A DNA stretch of 64,000 bases from Burkholderiales bacterium RIFCSPLOWO2_02_FULL_57_36 (GCA_001770855.1 MESE01000099.1:58290-122289), one strand, 5' to 3'. Counted from the first letter of the stretch, positions 38,862-49,095 are shown. Program-made: numbers and translations. Notes: generated by a model from the letters alone, not told the origin.

Positions 38862-41800
38862 TCATGCCGCCAGTAAACGAATGGTCGACTTTATTTGCAT
38901 CACGCGGGCTGCGAGATCGGGCATGCTGGCAGTGATGCGCAACTTGTCTTGTCCGTTGAGCTTGATATGGCGATTTTTCTGGATCAAATCAATAATGCGC
39001 ATTGCATCGATGGGAGGATTTGGCTGAAATTGCAGCACGGCGGCTTCCGCATGCGCGTCGATTTTAACAATCCCGACCGGTTTGGCAGCGACGCGCAACC
39101 GATGCGTTTCAACCAGTGCTTTGGCAGGATCCGGTAATTTTCCGAAGCGGTCTATCAACTCTTCCTGCAAGTTGTCGATTGCATCCTGAGTGCCGCAGTT
39201 GGCCAGACGTTTATAAAGCGACAGCCTCTCGTGCACGTCGCCGCAAAAATCGTTCGGCAGCAATGCCGGAACATGCAGATTGATTTCAGTGGTGGAGGAC
39301 AGCGGTGCGGCCAGATCGGGTTCCTTGCCATTCTTCAGCGATCGAACCGCTTCATTCAACATATCGGAATATAGTTGAAAGCCGATTTCCTGCATTTCCC
39401 CGGACTGGTTTTCGCCAAGTACTTCGCCTGCACCGCGGATTTCAAGATCGTGCATCGCGAGATAGAAGCCGCTGCCGAGTTCTTCCATTTGCTGGATTGC
39501 ATCAAGCCGGCGTTGCGCCTGTTTACTCATGCCTTGCACATCATGCACCAGCAGGTATGCGTATGCCTGATGATGGGAACGGCCCACCCGGCCGCGCAAT
39601 TGGTGCAGCTGCGCCAAGCCGAATTTGTCGGCGCGATGCATGACGATCGTGTTGGCGGTCGGTACGTCGATGCCGGTTTCAATGATGGTGGTGCACAACA
39701 GAAGATTGAATCGTTGCGCAACGAAATCGCGCATGACTTTTTCCAGGTCGCGTTCATGCATCTGGCCATGCGCGACAGCAATCCGTGCTTCGGGCAGCAA
39801 GGCTTCCAGCATCGCCCGGCGATTTTGAATGGTTTCGACCTCGTTATGCAGAAAATATACCTGTCCGCCGCGCTTCAATTCCCGCAGACAGGCTTCGCGA
39901 ATGACCGATTCGTCTTCGGTACGGACAAAGGTCTTGATGGCAAGGCGTTTTTGCGGTGCGGTTGCGATAATCGAAAATTCGCGCAAACCTTCCAGTGCCA
40001 TGCCCAGCGTGCGCGGGATCGGGGTTGCGGTTAATGTCAGTACATCCACTTCTGCTCGCAGTGCTTTCAGCGCCTCCTTCTGGCGCACGCCGAACCGATG
40101 TTCCTCGTCGATGATCACCAGGCCCAGACGCGAAAATTTTACGTCGCTCGATAACAGCTTGTGCGTACCGATCACGATATCGAGCGTGCCGTCGGCCATG
40201 CCCTTGATGGCTTGCGTGATCTCCTTGCCGGAACGAAAGCGTGACAATTCCGCAATCTTGACCGGCCAATCGGCAAAACGGTCGGCGAACGTCTGTGCAT
40301 GTTGTTCAGCCAGCAGTGTGGTCGGGGCGAGGATTGCCACCTGCTTCCCGCCCAACACCGCGACGAATGCAGCGCGCAACGCGACTTCGGTCTTGCCGAA
40401 ACCGACGTCGCCGCATATCAGGCGATCCATCGGTTTGCCGCTGGTCATGTCCTGAATTACCGCATTGATCGCGGCGGCCTGATCCGGCGTCTCTTCAAAG
40501 CCGAAACTTTCCGCAAATGCTTCGTAGTCATGCGCGGAATATTGGAATGCATAGCCTTGGCGCAGCGCTCGCCGGGCATACAGATTCAATAGCTCGGCCG
40601 CGGTATCGCGAACTTGCTGCGCAGCGCGGCGCTTGGCCTTTTCCCATTGGCCGGAGCCGAGCGTGTGCAATGGCGCATCGTCCGGCGAGGCGCCGGAATA
40701 GCGGGAGATGACATGCAGTTGCGATACCGGGACGTAGAGTTTGGTGTCTTTGGCATATTCCAGATGCAGGAACTCGGTTTCGCCTTCGCCCAGATCCATG
40801 CTGATCAATCCCATGTAGCGGCCGATACCGTGATTGATGTGTACGACAGGGTCCCCAATCTTGAGCTCGGACAGGTCGCGTACCATCGATTCGACTTGTG
40901 TGACGCCTTCCTGTTTTTTCTTGCCGATGCGTCGGCCGGAGCCGGCATACAATTCGGTCTCGGTGACAAAAGCCAGGTTGCCCAGCGACGCGTCAAGCTC
41001 AAACCCTGCATGCAGCGGCGCTACGCCCAGCATCAATTTGGCTGACGCGGTCTCGAAATCGGAAAATCCATCGCAGAGCGTCAGCGCCAGACTGTATTCA
41101 TTGAAGTACTGCTGCAATGTCTCGCGGCGTCCATTGGATTCGGCGCAGATTAGTACCCGTTTATCGGTTTGCAGAAGATATGAACGCAGGTTGATGAGGG
41201 GATCGTCAGCGCGCCGATTGACGGCAATATTAGGTAGCGGCGCAGACAATTCGGACGCCGTATCTTCGTGCTGGATCGACCACCGGCCATACGGTTTTGC
41301 CAGTGTGAAGAAATTTTCATCGGTCAGAAACAGGCTTTCCGGCGGCAATAAAGGCCGTTCGCGATCGGATTTCAAAAATCGGTAACGCGACTGCGTATCG
41401 CTCCAAAAGCGTTTGATCGCCGCATCGATATCGCCGATCAGCGCAAACATGGAATCGGCGGGAAGATACTCGAAAAGCGTCGATGTGTGCTCGAAAAACA
41501 GTGGAAGGTAATACTCGATCCCGGCGGACGCGATGCCGTTGCCGATATCCTTGTAAATCGCCGATCTGGACGGATCGCCTTCGAACACTTCACGCCAGCG
41601 GCTGCGAAACGCGTTGCGTGCCGCCTCGTCCATTGGAAACTCGCGCCCCGGCAACAGGCGGACTTCCTTGACCGGATACAAGGAACGCTGCGTATCGGCA
41701 TCGAAGGTGCGTATGGTTTCAATCGTATTGCCGAACAGGTCGAGGCGATACGGCAGCGCGGAACCCATGGGAAACAGATCGATCAGGCCGCCGCGAACCG

Positions 41801-42308
41801 AATATTCGCCGGGTGACATCACTTGTGTCACATGCGTATAGCCGGCCAGCGTCAATTGCGTCTTGAGCCTGGTTTCATCGAGCGTTTCGCCCTGTTTGAA
41901 AAAGAAGGTGTACGCGGCCAAGAACGCCGGCGGCGCCATGCGCAGAAGCGCGGTGGTGGCCGGCACGATCAAGACGTCGCATTGGCCGTTCTGAATCTCG
42001 TACAAGCTTGCCAGCCGCTCCGACACCAGATCCTGATGCGGCGAGAAGGCGTCGTATGGAAGGGTTTCCCAATCGGGCAGCAGATGGCAGCGCAGTTCAG
42101 CTTGCGCTTTCCCGGCGAACCAAGGTATCTCCGCCAGCAGCCTTTGCGCATCGGACGCGCTCGCGACAACGACGGCAAGTATGCGTTTCTGAGATTTCAA
42201 TTCGACAGCTGCCTGCGCCAATGCATAGGCATCCGCTGAACCATGGGCTGCCGGAAGTGCGAAACGAGTGCCGGGCTTGGGGAAAGTTTTTCTTGGATCG
42301 AACGACAT
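38862..42308 (-). CDS. mfd: Transcription-repair coupling factor Mfd
   Basis: Removes stalled RNA polymerase and recruits UvrA to lesions. 1148 aa with UvrB-like N-terminal region (ETLPYDAFSPHQD), RNA polymerase-interacting domain (VVHINHGIGRYMG), superfamily 2 helicase domains with Walker A CGDVGFGKTEVA and DEEH box, TRG motif and C-terminal D7 domain. Divergent from ispD with a 200-bp gap. The window also holds uvrC. Confidence 0.98.
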   Translation of the reverse strand: MSFDPRKTFPKPGTRFALPAAHGSADAYALAQAAVELKSQKRILAVVVASASDAQRLLAEIPWFAGKAQAELRCHLLPDWETLPYDAFSPHQDLVSERLASLYEIQNGQCDVLIVPATTALLRMAPPAFLAAYTFFFKQGETLDETRLKTQLTLAGYTHVTQVMSPGEYSVRGGLIDLFPMGSALPYRLDLFGNTIETIRTFDADTQRSLYPVKEVRLLPGREFPMDEAARNAFRSRWREVFEGDPSRSAIYKDIGNGIASAGIEYYLPLFFEHTSTLFEYLPADSMFALIGDIDAAIKRFWSDTQSRYRFLKSDRERPLLPPESLFLTDENFFTLAKPYGRWSIQHEDTASELSAPLPNIAVNRRADDPLINLRSYLLQTDKRVLICAESNGRRETLQQYFNEYSLALTLCDGFSDFETASAKLMLGVAPLHAGFELDASLGNLAFVTETELYAGSGRRIGKKKQEGVTQVESMVRDLSELKIGDPVVHINHGIGRYMGLISMDLGEGETEFLHLEYAKDTKLYVPVSQLHVISRYSGASPDDAPLHTLGSGQWEKAKRRAAQQVRDTAAELLNLYARRALRQGYAFQYSAHDYEAFAESFGFEETPDQAAAINAVIQDMTSGKPMDRLICGDVGFGKTEVALRAAFVAVLGGKQVAILAPTTLLAEQHAQTFADRFADWPVKIAELSRFRSGKEITQAIKGMADGTLDIVIGTHKLLSSDVKFSRLGLVIIDEEHRFGVRQKEALKALRAEVDVLTLTATPIPRTLGMALEGLREFSIIATAPQKRLAIKTFVRTEDESVIREACLRELKRGGQVYFLHNEVETIQNRRAMLEALLPEARIAVAHGQMHERDLEKVMRDFVAQRFNLLLCTTIIETGIDVPTANTIVMHRADKFGLAQLHQLRGRVGRSHHQAYAYLLVHDVQGMSKQAQRRLDAIQQMEELGSGFYLAMHDLEIRGAGEVLGENQSGEMQEIGFQLYSDMLNEAVRSLKNGKEPDLAAPLSSTTEINLHVPALLPNDFCGDVHERLSLYKRLANCGTQDAIDNLQEELIDRFGKLPDPAKALVETHRLRVAAKPVGIVKIDAHAEAAVLQFQPNPPIDAMRIIDLIQKNRHIKLNGQDKLRITASMPDLAARVMQIKSTIRLLAA

Positions 42309-42509
42309 TGGATATCGACATCTTAAATGTCGCGGAGGTCAAACATCGCCCTCGATGACTGAGTTTGACAGTGAAAAATTATGATGCGATTATAAACCAA
42401 GCCCTTCTTTGCAGTCCGCCTGAAAGAATACGGATTCCGGTCCTTGCCGCCGCTCCCATTTGGCGGCCTATAATAATTTATCCGTAAATTCTCATTTCAA
42501 CGCACAACG

Positions 42510-43205
42510 ATGGCTACCAGTTATTTCGCTCTGATACCCGCCGCCGGCATCGGCGCTCGCATGAAGGGCGAGCAACCCAAGCAATATTTGCAGCTTGCCG
42601 GAAAACCCATGCTGCAACACGTGCTGGATACTTTTGCTGCATCTGCGGCGATTGCGCACACTTTCGTGGTTGTCAGTGGCGGGGACGGCTATATCGAAGA
42701 CTTGATTTCCGCAGCGCCGCATTTGATAGGGCGGGTGACCGCCCTGTATCGGGGCGGCCTCACTCGTCGCGAATCGGTTCTCAACGGACTGCATGCCGTT
42801 CGCGAGAAAGTCAATGATGAGGACTGGGTGCTGGTGCATGATGCGGCGCGTCCAGGATTGACAGTCGCTCTGATCGACAAGTTGATATGCGCATTGCGCG
42901 AGGATGCGACGGGGGGCTTACTGGCCATGCCGCTGGTCGATACGCTCAAGCGTAGCGGCCCGGATCTCCGCGTCGATGCAACGGTGCCACGGGATCGCCT
43001 GTGGACTGCACAGACACCGCAAATGTTTCGTTACGCGTTATTGCGGCAGGCATTGGAAAATGCCGGTGACGTTACCGACGAGGCAAGCGCGATCGAGGCA
43101 ATGGGCTTGCGCCCTCAATTGGTGGAAGGCAGCCAGAGGAACTTCAAGGTAACCTTGCCGCAGGATCTTCTTTTGGCAGAATTATTTTTGAAAGGAATTG
43201 CATGA
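42510..43205 (+). CDS. ispD: 2-C-methyl-D-erythritol 4-phosphate cytidylyltransferase
   Basis: Third enzyme of the MEP isoprenoid pathway, transferring CMP from CTP to MEP. 231 aa; the nucleotide-binding loop [20 protein letters not shown], the [10 protein letters not shown] motif and the [10 protein letters not shown] segment are present. The stop overlaps ispF by 4 nt (ATGA at 43202). Confidence 0.97.
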   Translation: MATSYFALIPAAGIGARMKGEQPKQYLQLAGKPMLQHVLDTFAASAAIAHTFVVVSGGDGYIEDLISAAPHLIGRVTALYRGGLTRRESVLNGLHAVREKVNDEDWVLVHDAARPGLTVALIDKLICALREDATGGLLAMPLVDTLKRSGPDLRVDATVPRDRLWTAQTPQMFRYALLRQALENAGDVTDEASAIEAMGLRPQLVEGSQRNFKVTLPQDLLLAELFLKGIA

Positions 43206-43693
43206 GTGATTTTCCGTCATTCCGGATCGGACAGGGGTATGACTGCCACGCATTGGTGCCGGCACGCAAACTCATCATCGGCGGCGTGACGATCCCGCAT
43301 CCGACAGGATTGCTCGGCCATTCAGACGCGGATGTCTTGTTGCATGCGATCATCGACGCGATCATTGGTGCTGCCGGGCTGGGTGATATCGGACGGCATT
43401 TTCCGGACACTTCGCCGGAGTTTTCGGGTGCCGATTCGCTCGCATTGCTGGCGGAGGCGACAAAACGGATTGGAGCGGCCGGTTATGCGATCGGGAATAT
43501 TGACGCGACCATCATCGCGCAGGCACCCAAGATGGCGCCGCATATCGGTCAAATGATCATTAACGTCGCGGCAGCCACAGGTTTACCGCCGAATCGCTTG
43601 AACATCAAGGCTAAAACCAATGAAAAGCTGGGTTATCTGGGGCGGGAAGAGGGAATAGCGGCAGAGGCCGTGGCACTGGTCTATTCCCGGTAG
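43202..43693 (+). CDS. ispF: 2-C-methyl-D-erythritol 2,4-cyclodiphosphate synthase
   Basis: Fifth MEP pathway enzyme, forming MEcPP. 163 aa; metal-binding residues in [10 protein letters not shown] and [13 protein letters not shown], and [12 protein letters not shown] near the C-terminus, match the family. Translationally coupled to ispD. Confidence 0.97.
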   Translation: MSDFPSFRIGQGYDCHALVPARKLIIGGVTIPHPTGLLGHSDADVLLHAIIDAIIGAAGLGDIGRHFPDTSPEFSGADSLALLAEATKRIGAAGYAIGNIDATIIAQAPKMAPHIGQMIINVAAATGLPPNRLNIKAKTNEKLGYLGREEGIAAEAVALVYSR

Positions 43694-44237
43694 TTTTTTG
43701 CTGATGACAAATAGCGTAAGACAAACCCGTTTGTTGGAAAATTGGTACATTGGCTGATGAACACATCATTTAATTTCAATTAAGCGGAATGCCCGCCTGA
43801 TCATGTTTCTAGCGTTTTGAAACTTCCATGATCAATACTTCGTTTCGCGATTTTCTCGTCTGTATATACTCTACGCACACATAGTGCCGACGATGGAAAA
43901 TGCGCCGTTGCCGTAATCGGCGTTATCAAGGTTCGATCGCCTTCTTGGCCGCACTTGGCTGCAGCCAGATTTTATCTATATAAAATTGTGCAGAATTATT
44001 GCCCTATAGCAAATGTCGTGCCAAAATAGGCCGTACTTGGCTGGCGCGGTTTTGGTTTTTGGCGCACTGCCGGATATGCCGAATCGGGAGCTGCATGAAT
44101 GCCGATTCACAAGTCGGATATCGAGCTGTGCTGATTGGGTATGAGAATGTACGGAGTTCATGAAAACATTGAGCAGCTGAATTACTTCCCCGAACGTGCG
44201 GCTCACAACAATTACGCGACGAAGTAGGGAGAACATC
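43694..44237. other. 544-bp gap without a recognisable gene
   Basis: No reading frame here is supported. A TATAAAAT sequence near 43979 could be a promoter element for the downstream membrane protein. No repeat, hairpin with T run, or RNA gene was seen. Confidence 0.4.
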
Positions 44238-45746
44238 TTGGAACGTTACATGGATGAAGGCCTTATCGAGCGATTGAAAAGCAAGGCCGCAAGCAGTCCC
44301 GGCGGATTCCGTGGCAAGGTGCTTGTCGTCTCCGGCATGGTGAATATACTCATGCTTGCTGCCGTTTCCACGGTAGCGTTGCTGGTTTATTTCGGCATGC
44401 AATTGGTTGCTGACAATCATGACCTCACCAACCTGGTCTATGTTGGGCTGACGGTACTCGTGTTGATTGGGGTAGTTGCAATATTACGCATGTTTTTCAT
44501 CCGCCTGGAAGCACCTGAAGGTCGTTTGATTACAAGAAGCGAAGCGCCGAGATTGTTTGAGACTCTCGACAAAATGTGCAAAAAACTGGATGGCCCGCCA
44601 CTTGATCACGTACTGATCACTCGTGATTACAACGCCACGATTTTGCCATTGCGTACCCGTGCCAGTTTTGGCGGATATACCAATTACCTGATGCTCGGCC
44701 TTCCGTATATGCTGGCTGTTCCTGCGAAGGAAATGCTCTCCGCTATAGCGCGCGATTACGGCTACCTGTGCGGCACGCACGGCAGGCTTGCAACCAAGGT
44801 GTACCGGCAGAGCCGGACGTTTGCCGTACTGAGCGAACAGATCCAGCGCAAATCGGACGTCGGCCGCATCGGCACCGTGAGGGCCCGCTTACTTAATATT
44901 TTCATGGCATATTACAAGGCACATACAATTGTGTTCTTGCGTCACACCGGCTTGGCTGCCGAAGCCGCTTCCACCAAAATGTTTGGCCCGCAAATCAGGG
45001 CGAACGGCCTAGTCCGTGATGCGTTGCTCGGGCGATGGATAATGGAAGAATTCTGGCCAAAATTAATGAAACAAGCCGAAAGCAGTCCGCGTCCCGCATT
45101 CATGCCGTTTGCGGCGATGCGTACCGCGTTCGACGCAAGCTATGAGCAGTGGGCCACACGTGAACGGTTGACCGAAGCCTGGCTTGAAATGCCTGCGCCG
45201 CGGCATATCCATCTCTCGTTGCGCGAACGAGTAGAAGCGATTGGTCAACCGGGAATGCTTCCCGCGCAAGTAAAAGTAACTGCAGCCGCCGCACTGCTCG
45301 AAGATGCGACCAAACGTATCATTGAAGAATTCGATCAAGCTTGGTGGACGGAAGAGAAGAAAAACTGGGATGTAAAGTTCCATAATGCATCCCGCTCCAA
45401 GTCGCCTCTGCACGATCTTTCCGACTTCAAGTTGCAAGATCAAAAAGAATTGGCATCGTTAAGGGCGGAATTCGATTCACTTGAAGCAGCCAAACCAGTG
45501 CTTGAAGATCTGTTGAAGCAGCCCGGCGGTCCGTTCCCAAAGGCCGCTTATCTTTACGGCCGTATTCTTTTGGATGAAGACAATGATCTGGGGTTGGAGC
45601 ATTTGACAGTCGCGGCCGAAAACGATCACAGCCTGGCCAAGGAAGCAGCGCATGCAGGTTATTTCTATCTTCTGAAAAAACACGGCGATCAGGCAGCCCA
45701 AGATTGGTGGGAAAAATTTGTGCCGACACCCGTTGAATGCGAGTAA
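44238..45746 (+). CDS. M48-like membrane protein lacking the peptidase zinc site
   Basis: 502 aa using TTG 44238, which has GGGAG 6 nt upstream (44227-44231); ATG 44250 is the alternative. Two membrane helices near the N-terminus are followed by a soluble domain that looks like an M48 metallopeptidase (MLSAIARDYGYLCGTHGRLA), but the HExxH motif reads RDYGY at 44751-44765 and the downstream E-x-x-A-D region reads AAEAAS. The C-terminal part is helical and may contain TPR-like repeats. Probably an inactive homologue acting as a scaffold or regulator. Confidence 0.7.
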   Translation: MERYMDEGLIERLKSKAASSPGGFRGKVLVVSGMVNILMLAAVSTVALLVYFGMQLVADNHDLTNLVYVGLTVLVLIGVVAILRMFFIRLEAPEGRLITRSEAPRLFETLDKMCKKLDGPPLDHVLITRDYNATILPLRTRASFGGYTNYLMLGLPYMLAVPAKEMLSAIARDYGYLCGTHGRLATKVYRQSRTFAVLSEQIQRKSDVGRIGTVRARLLNIFMAYYKAHTIVFLRHTGLAAEAASTKMFGPQIRANGLVRDALLGRWIMEEFWPKLMKQAESSPRPAFMPFAAMRTAFDASYEQWATRERLTEAWLEMPAPRHIHLSLRERVEAIGQPGMLPAQVKVTAAAALLEDATKRIIEEFDQAWWTEEKKNWDVKFHNASRSKSPLHDLSDFKLQDQKELASLRAEFDSLEAAKPVLEDLLKQPGGPFPKAAYLYGRILLDEDNDLGLEHLTVAAENDHSLAKEAAHAGYFYLLKKHGDQAAQDWWEKFVPTPVECE

Positions 45747-46165
45747 TTGCGCATTGAGGCACATCCGAGCGAGCTCAATCAGTGATTCCTAAAATGTGGT
45801 GTTTGCGTGCGGAAGTGCCGCAATTTAGGTACGCAATCTTCATTTAAGCAGCTGTTTATCAAATTCAATATTTGAAATGGCTTGCATCTTAAGTTCAATA
45901 ATTTCGAACCCGCTCCTCAATTAATGTGCCTCATTCATTTGTTGTCGCAATGAATGAATAGAGCATATCTCTTTAAAATGTGACCTTGATTATATTTTGC
46001 AATGACCTGGATTGATATTGCCAATTTGAGAATTCAATATGAAGAGTCCACAATGCAAAGGAAATTCGAGCAACTGCTCACGGGTTTCAATGGACGCACT
46101 GCTCGTGTCTAGGGCATAACCGCATCGGCGGTTCCATCACGGCGATAACTATCTAGGAGAATCAC
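45747..46165. other. 419-bp upstream region of the rubrerythrin gene
   Basis: AT-rich, without a supported gene. AGGAG stands just before the rubrerythrin start. No Fur or OxyR site could be recognised by eye. Confidence 0.4.
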
Positions 46166-46588
46166 ATGTCTAATCTCAAAGGCTCTAAAACAGAAGCCAA
46201 TCTGAAAGCCGCGTTTGCCGGCGAGTCCCAGGCAAATCGCCGCTATCTGTACTTCGCAAACAAAGCGGACATTGAAGGTCAGAACGACGTTGCGGCGCTG
46301 TTCCGTTCAACGGCAGAAGGCGAGACCGGACATGCGCACGGTCATCTGGAATATCTCGAGGTGGTAGGTGATCCGGCTACCGGACTGCCGATCGGTTCAT
46401 CGCGCCAGAACTTGCAGGCTGCAGTGGCCGGCGAAACACATGAATACACCGACATGTATCCGGGCATGGCCAAGGCTGCGCGCGACGAAGGCTTCGATGA
46501 GATTGCTGACTGGTTTGAGACCCTGGCCAAGGCCGAACGCTCGCACGCAAATCGATATCAAAAAGCGCTAGACGCACTCGTCGATTAA
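46166..46588 (+). CDS. Rubrerythrin family di-iron protein
   Basis: 140-aa ferritin-like four-helix protein with the conserved glutamates in [42 protein letters not shown] and [11 protein letters not shown]. The C-terminal rubredoxin-type domain of classical rubrerythrin is missing. Such proteins reduce hydrogen peroxide with a di-iron site. AGGAG precedes the start. It leads a group of iron-related genes (46.2-49.1 kb). Confidence 0.93.
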   Translation: MSNLKGSKTEANLKAAFAGESQANRRYLYFANKADIEGQNDVAALFRSTAEGETGHAHGHLEYLEVVGDPATGLPIGSSRQNLQAAVAGETHEYTDMYPGMAKAARDEGFDEIADWFETLAKAERSHANRYQKALDALVD

Positions 46589-46641
46589 GCTGCGAACCCA
46601 AACGCTCTGAGCCTTCTCCGTTCAGGAGAGGGTTGGTGCGG

Positions 46642-46706
46642 GGGGACTGACAGCTGGCTCGGACACCCAGGTCGGGTCCGGACCAGCCGTCAGCCCCGTT
46701 TTCCTT
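46642..46706 (+). terminator. Large hairpin after the rubrerythrin gene
   Basis: Imperfect stem built from CTGAC-GCTGG-CGGAC and GTCCG-CCAGC-GTCAG halves with a GC-rich base, followed by GTTTTCCTT. Its length and imperfect arms suggest a terminator or mRNA-stabilising structure between rubrerythrin and the Fe-S gene. Confidence 0.6.
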
Positions 46707-46814
46707 GTCGCAATATTCCTCTGGCGAACACCCGCAGGAGATCGCAACGTTCCGGCCTGACGGCAATCGAATCAGGTGCCCCGGCAAGATTACCTTTTCC
46801 CTACTGAGAATCCC

Positions 46815-48152
46815 ATGTCGAATCGAGAAGGCAACCTCGAAGCTCCCACTCGCCACCCGTTGGAGTGGAAGAGCGACGATTTTTACAACGAAGACTCGCT
46901 CAACAAAGAACTGGAACGTGTTTTCGATATATGCCACGGATGCCGTCGCTGCGTATCGCTGTGCGGTACGTTTCCTACGCTATTCGATCTGGTCGATGGA
47001 TCGCCGACGATGGAAGTCGACGGTGTGGATAAAAAGGATTATTGGAAGGCGGTCGATCAATGTTACTTGTGCGATGTGTGCTACATGACCAAGTGCCCGT
47101 ACACGCCGCCGCATTCCTGGAACGTCGATTTCCCGCATCTGATGCTGCGGGCCAAGGCAGTTAAATTCAAAAAAGGCGAAGTCGTGTTTCGGGATAAATT
47201 CTTGTCCAGCACCGATGCGCTAGGCAAATTCGCGGGTATTCCTATCGTGACGCAAGCGGTCAATGCAGTGAATAAAACCAAGCTCGCGCGCAATGCAATG
47301 GAGAGTACGCTTGGCGTCGACAGCAAAGCATGGCTTCCGGAATTCGCAACGAAGAAGTTTCGCTCGGGTGCTGCAGAATCGCAATCGTATCCGGTCAAAG
47401 ATGGTGCGCTTACTCAGGGCAAGGTCGCGATTTACTCAACCTGCTATGTGAACTACAACGAACCGGGTATCGGCCACGACCTGCTGGCAATTCTCGACCA
47501 CAATGAAATTCCGTACGTATTGGTAAGCAAAGAGGCCTGTTGCGGCATGCCGAAGCTGGAGCAGGGCGATCTGAAGAGTGTCGAAGAAAAAAAGAACATC
47601 AATATTCCGCAGTTGGCCGTGTTGGCGAAACAAGGTTACGCAATCCTGACGCCGATTCCGTCGTGCACGCTGATGTACAAACAGGAATTGCCGCTCATGT
47701 TTTCCAATGACGCCGATACGCAGCTGGTCAAGGAAGCGATGTGGGACCCGTTTGAATATTTCATCGCACGCAATCGCGATGGTCTGTTGAAAACCGATTT
47801 CAAGCAAACACTCGGTAATGTGTCGTACCATATTCCGTGCCACTCACGCGTGCAAAATGTCGGCAGGAAAACAGCGGAGGTTTTGCAACTGGTGCCGGAT
47901 ACAAAGCTTAATATCGTCGAGCGCTGCTCCGGCCACGCCGGCACCTTCGGCGTGAAAAAAGAGTTTCATGCCATAGCAATGAAGATCGGCAAGCCGGTGT
48001 TCAAAGCGATGGCCAACAATGAGCCGGATTACATTTCTTCAGACTGTCAACTTGCAGGGCATCATATTGAACAGGGCATGTCGGAAGCCGGATTGAAAAC
48101 AACCGAGATGGCGCATCCGCTGGCGCTATTGAGAAAAGCGTACGACATTTGA
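46815..48152 (+). CDS. CCG-domain Fe-S oxidoreductase (GlpC/HdrB-like)
   Basis: 445 aa. Two N-terminal [4Fe-4S] motifs, Cys40-43-46-50 (CHGCRRCVSLC) and Cys83-86-89-94 (CYLCDVCYMTKCP), are followed by two CCG domains with ACCGMPKLEQGD and RCSGHAGTFG. This is the layout of anaerobic glycerol-3-phosphate dehydrogenase subunit C and heterodisulfide reductase subunit D. No flavin partner (GlpA) lies nearby, so the electron donor or acceptor is unknown. Start ATG 46815 is preceded only by weak GAGAA. It is followed within 13 nt by the ferritin-like gene. Confidence 0.88.
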   Translation: MSNREGNLEAPTRHPLEWKSDDFYNEDSLNKELERVFDICHGCRRCVSLCGTFPTLFDLVDGSPTMEVDGVDKKDYWKAVDQCYLCDVCYMTKCPYTPPHSWNVDFPHLMLRAKAVKFKKGEVVFRDKFLSSTDALGKFAGIPIVTQAVNAVNKTKLARNAMESTLGVDSKAWLPEFATKKFRSGAAESQSYPVKDGALTQGKVAIYSTCYVNYNEPGIGHDLLAILDHNEIPYVLVSKEACCGMPKLEQGDLKSVEEKKNINIPQLAVLAKQGYAILTPIPSCTLMYKQELPLMFSNDADTQLVKEAMWDPFEYFIARNRDGLLKTDFKQTLGNVSYHIPCHSRVQNVGRKTAEVLQLVPDTKLNIVERCSGHAGTFGVKKEFHAIAMKIGKPVFKAMANNEPDYISSDCQLAGHHIEQGMSEAGLKTTEMAHPLALLRKAYDI

Positions 48153-48164
48153 TTGGAGCAAAGC

Positions 48165-48461
48165 ATGGCGAATGAAGGCTATCACGAACCGATTGAAAAA
48201 CTTTCCGTGGAAACGATGGATATGCATCGTGCGATCACATCATTGATGGAAGAACTTGAAGCGGTGGACTGGTATAACCAGCGTGTCGATGCGACTGCGG
48301 ATCCGGAATTAAAGGCGATTCTGGAGCACAATCGGGATGAGGAGAAGGAACACGCAGCAATGGTTCTCGAATGGATCCGCCGCAGGGATCCGAAGATGGA
48401 TCATGAATTGCGTGAAGCCCTTTTCAAAACAGGCCCGATTACCGGCGACCACCAAGAATAA
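48165..48461 (+). CDS. Encapsulin-associated ferritin-like protein (EncFtn family)
   Basis: 98 aa. The pattern SLMEELEAVDWYNQRVDA plus LEHNRDEEKEHAAMVLEWIR is that of EncFtn of Rhodospirillum rubrum; the ferroxidase ligands correspond to Glu29/30/32, Trp36, Tyr37, Glu59/60 and His63, offset by about two residues. Start ATG 48165 follows GGAGC; an upstream TTG at 48153 is less likely. In known systems this protein is packed inside an encapsulin nanocompartment, but no encapsulin gene is present here. Confidence 0.85.
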   Translation: MANEGYHEPIEKLSVETMDMHRAITSLMEELEAVDWYNQRVDATADPELKAILEHNRDEEKEHAAMVLEWIRRRDPKMDHELREALFKTGPITGDHQE

Positions 48462-48475
48462 GGAGAATAGTTCCC

Positions 48476-49057
48476 ATGCCAATTTCACGAGAGAGTTTGC
48501 TGACGCTCGAGGCCTATGCGAAGGCTCGCCCCGGCCTGCGTGCAGAAGTGATCAAGCACAAGAAGAACCGCAAGGTTGAGCTCGGCAATCATTTGTCGTT
48601 GTTATTCGAAGACGAAATGACGCTTCGATATCAAGTTCAGGAAATGTTGCGTATCGAGAAGATTTTTGACGAGGAGGGTATTCAATCAGAACTCGCGGCA
48701 TACAATCCGCTGGTGCCCGACGGCAGCAATCTCAAGGCGACGATGCTGATTGAATACGACAATGAAACCGAGCGCAAGGTGGCACTCGCCAAACTGATAG
48801 GGATCGAGGACCGTGTGTTCATTCAGGTGGAAGGGCAGGACCGCGTGTATGCGATTGCCGATGAGGATCTCGATCGGGAAAATGAAGAAAAAACCTCTGC
48901 CGTGCATTTCGTTCGATTTGAGTTAACTCAATCGATGAAAGATGCGCTCAAAAGCGGTGCGCAAATGATGCTCGGCTGCGATCATCCAAACTATCCTGCG
49001 CATGTGGAAGAGCTGCCGCCAGAGACGATGGTGTCGTTGCTCAGCGATCTGAATTAG
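48476..49057 (+). CDS. DUF3501 family protein
   Basis: 193 aa, probably a soluble helical protein (PISRESLLTLEAYAKARPGL, SLLFEDEMTLRYQVQEMLR). DUF3501 genes commonly occur in this group beside rubrerythrin-like and GlpC-like genes; function unknown. AAGGAGAA precedes the start, 14 nt after the EncFtn-like gene, so both are in one operon. Confidence 0.88.
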   Translation: MPISRESLLTLEAYAKARPGLRAEVIKHKKNRKVELGNHLSLLFEDEMTLRYQVQEMLRIEKIFDEEGIQSELAAYNPLVPDGSNLKATMLIEYDNETERKVALAKLIGIEDRVFIQVEGQDRVYAIADEDLDRENEEKTSAVHFVRFELTQSMKDALKSGAQMMLGCDHPNYPAHVEELPPETMVSLLSDLN

Positions 49058-49095
49058 GCATTAAATTCTGATTTGGCCGGTAACGAAAACGCCAC

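Noticed and set aside
39375..40034. 219-codon plus-strand frame opposite mfd
   Set aside because: Antisense shadow inside mfd; no ribosome binding site or family match.
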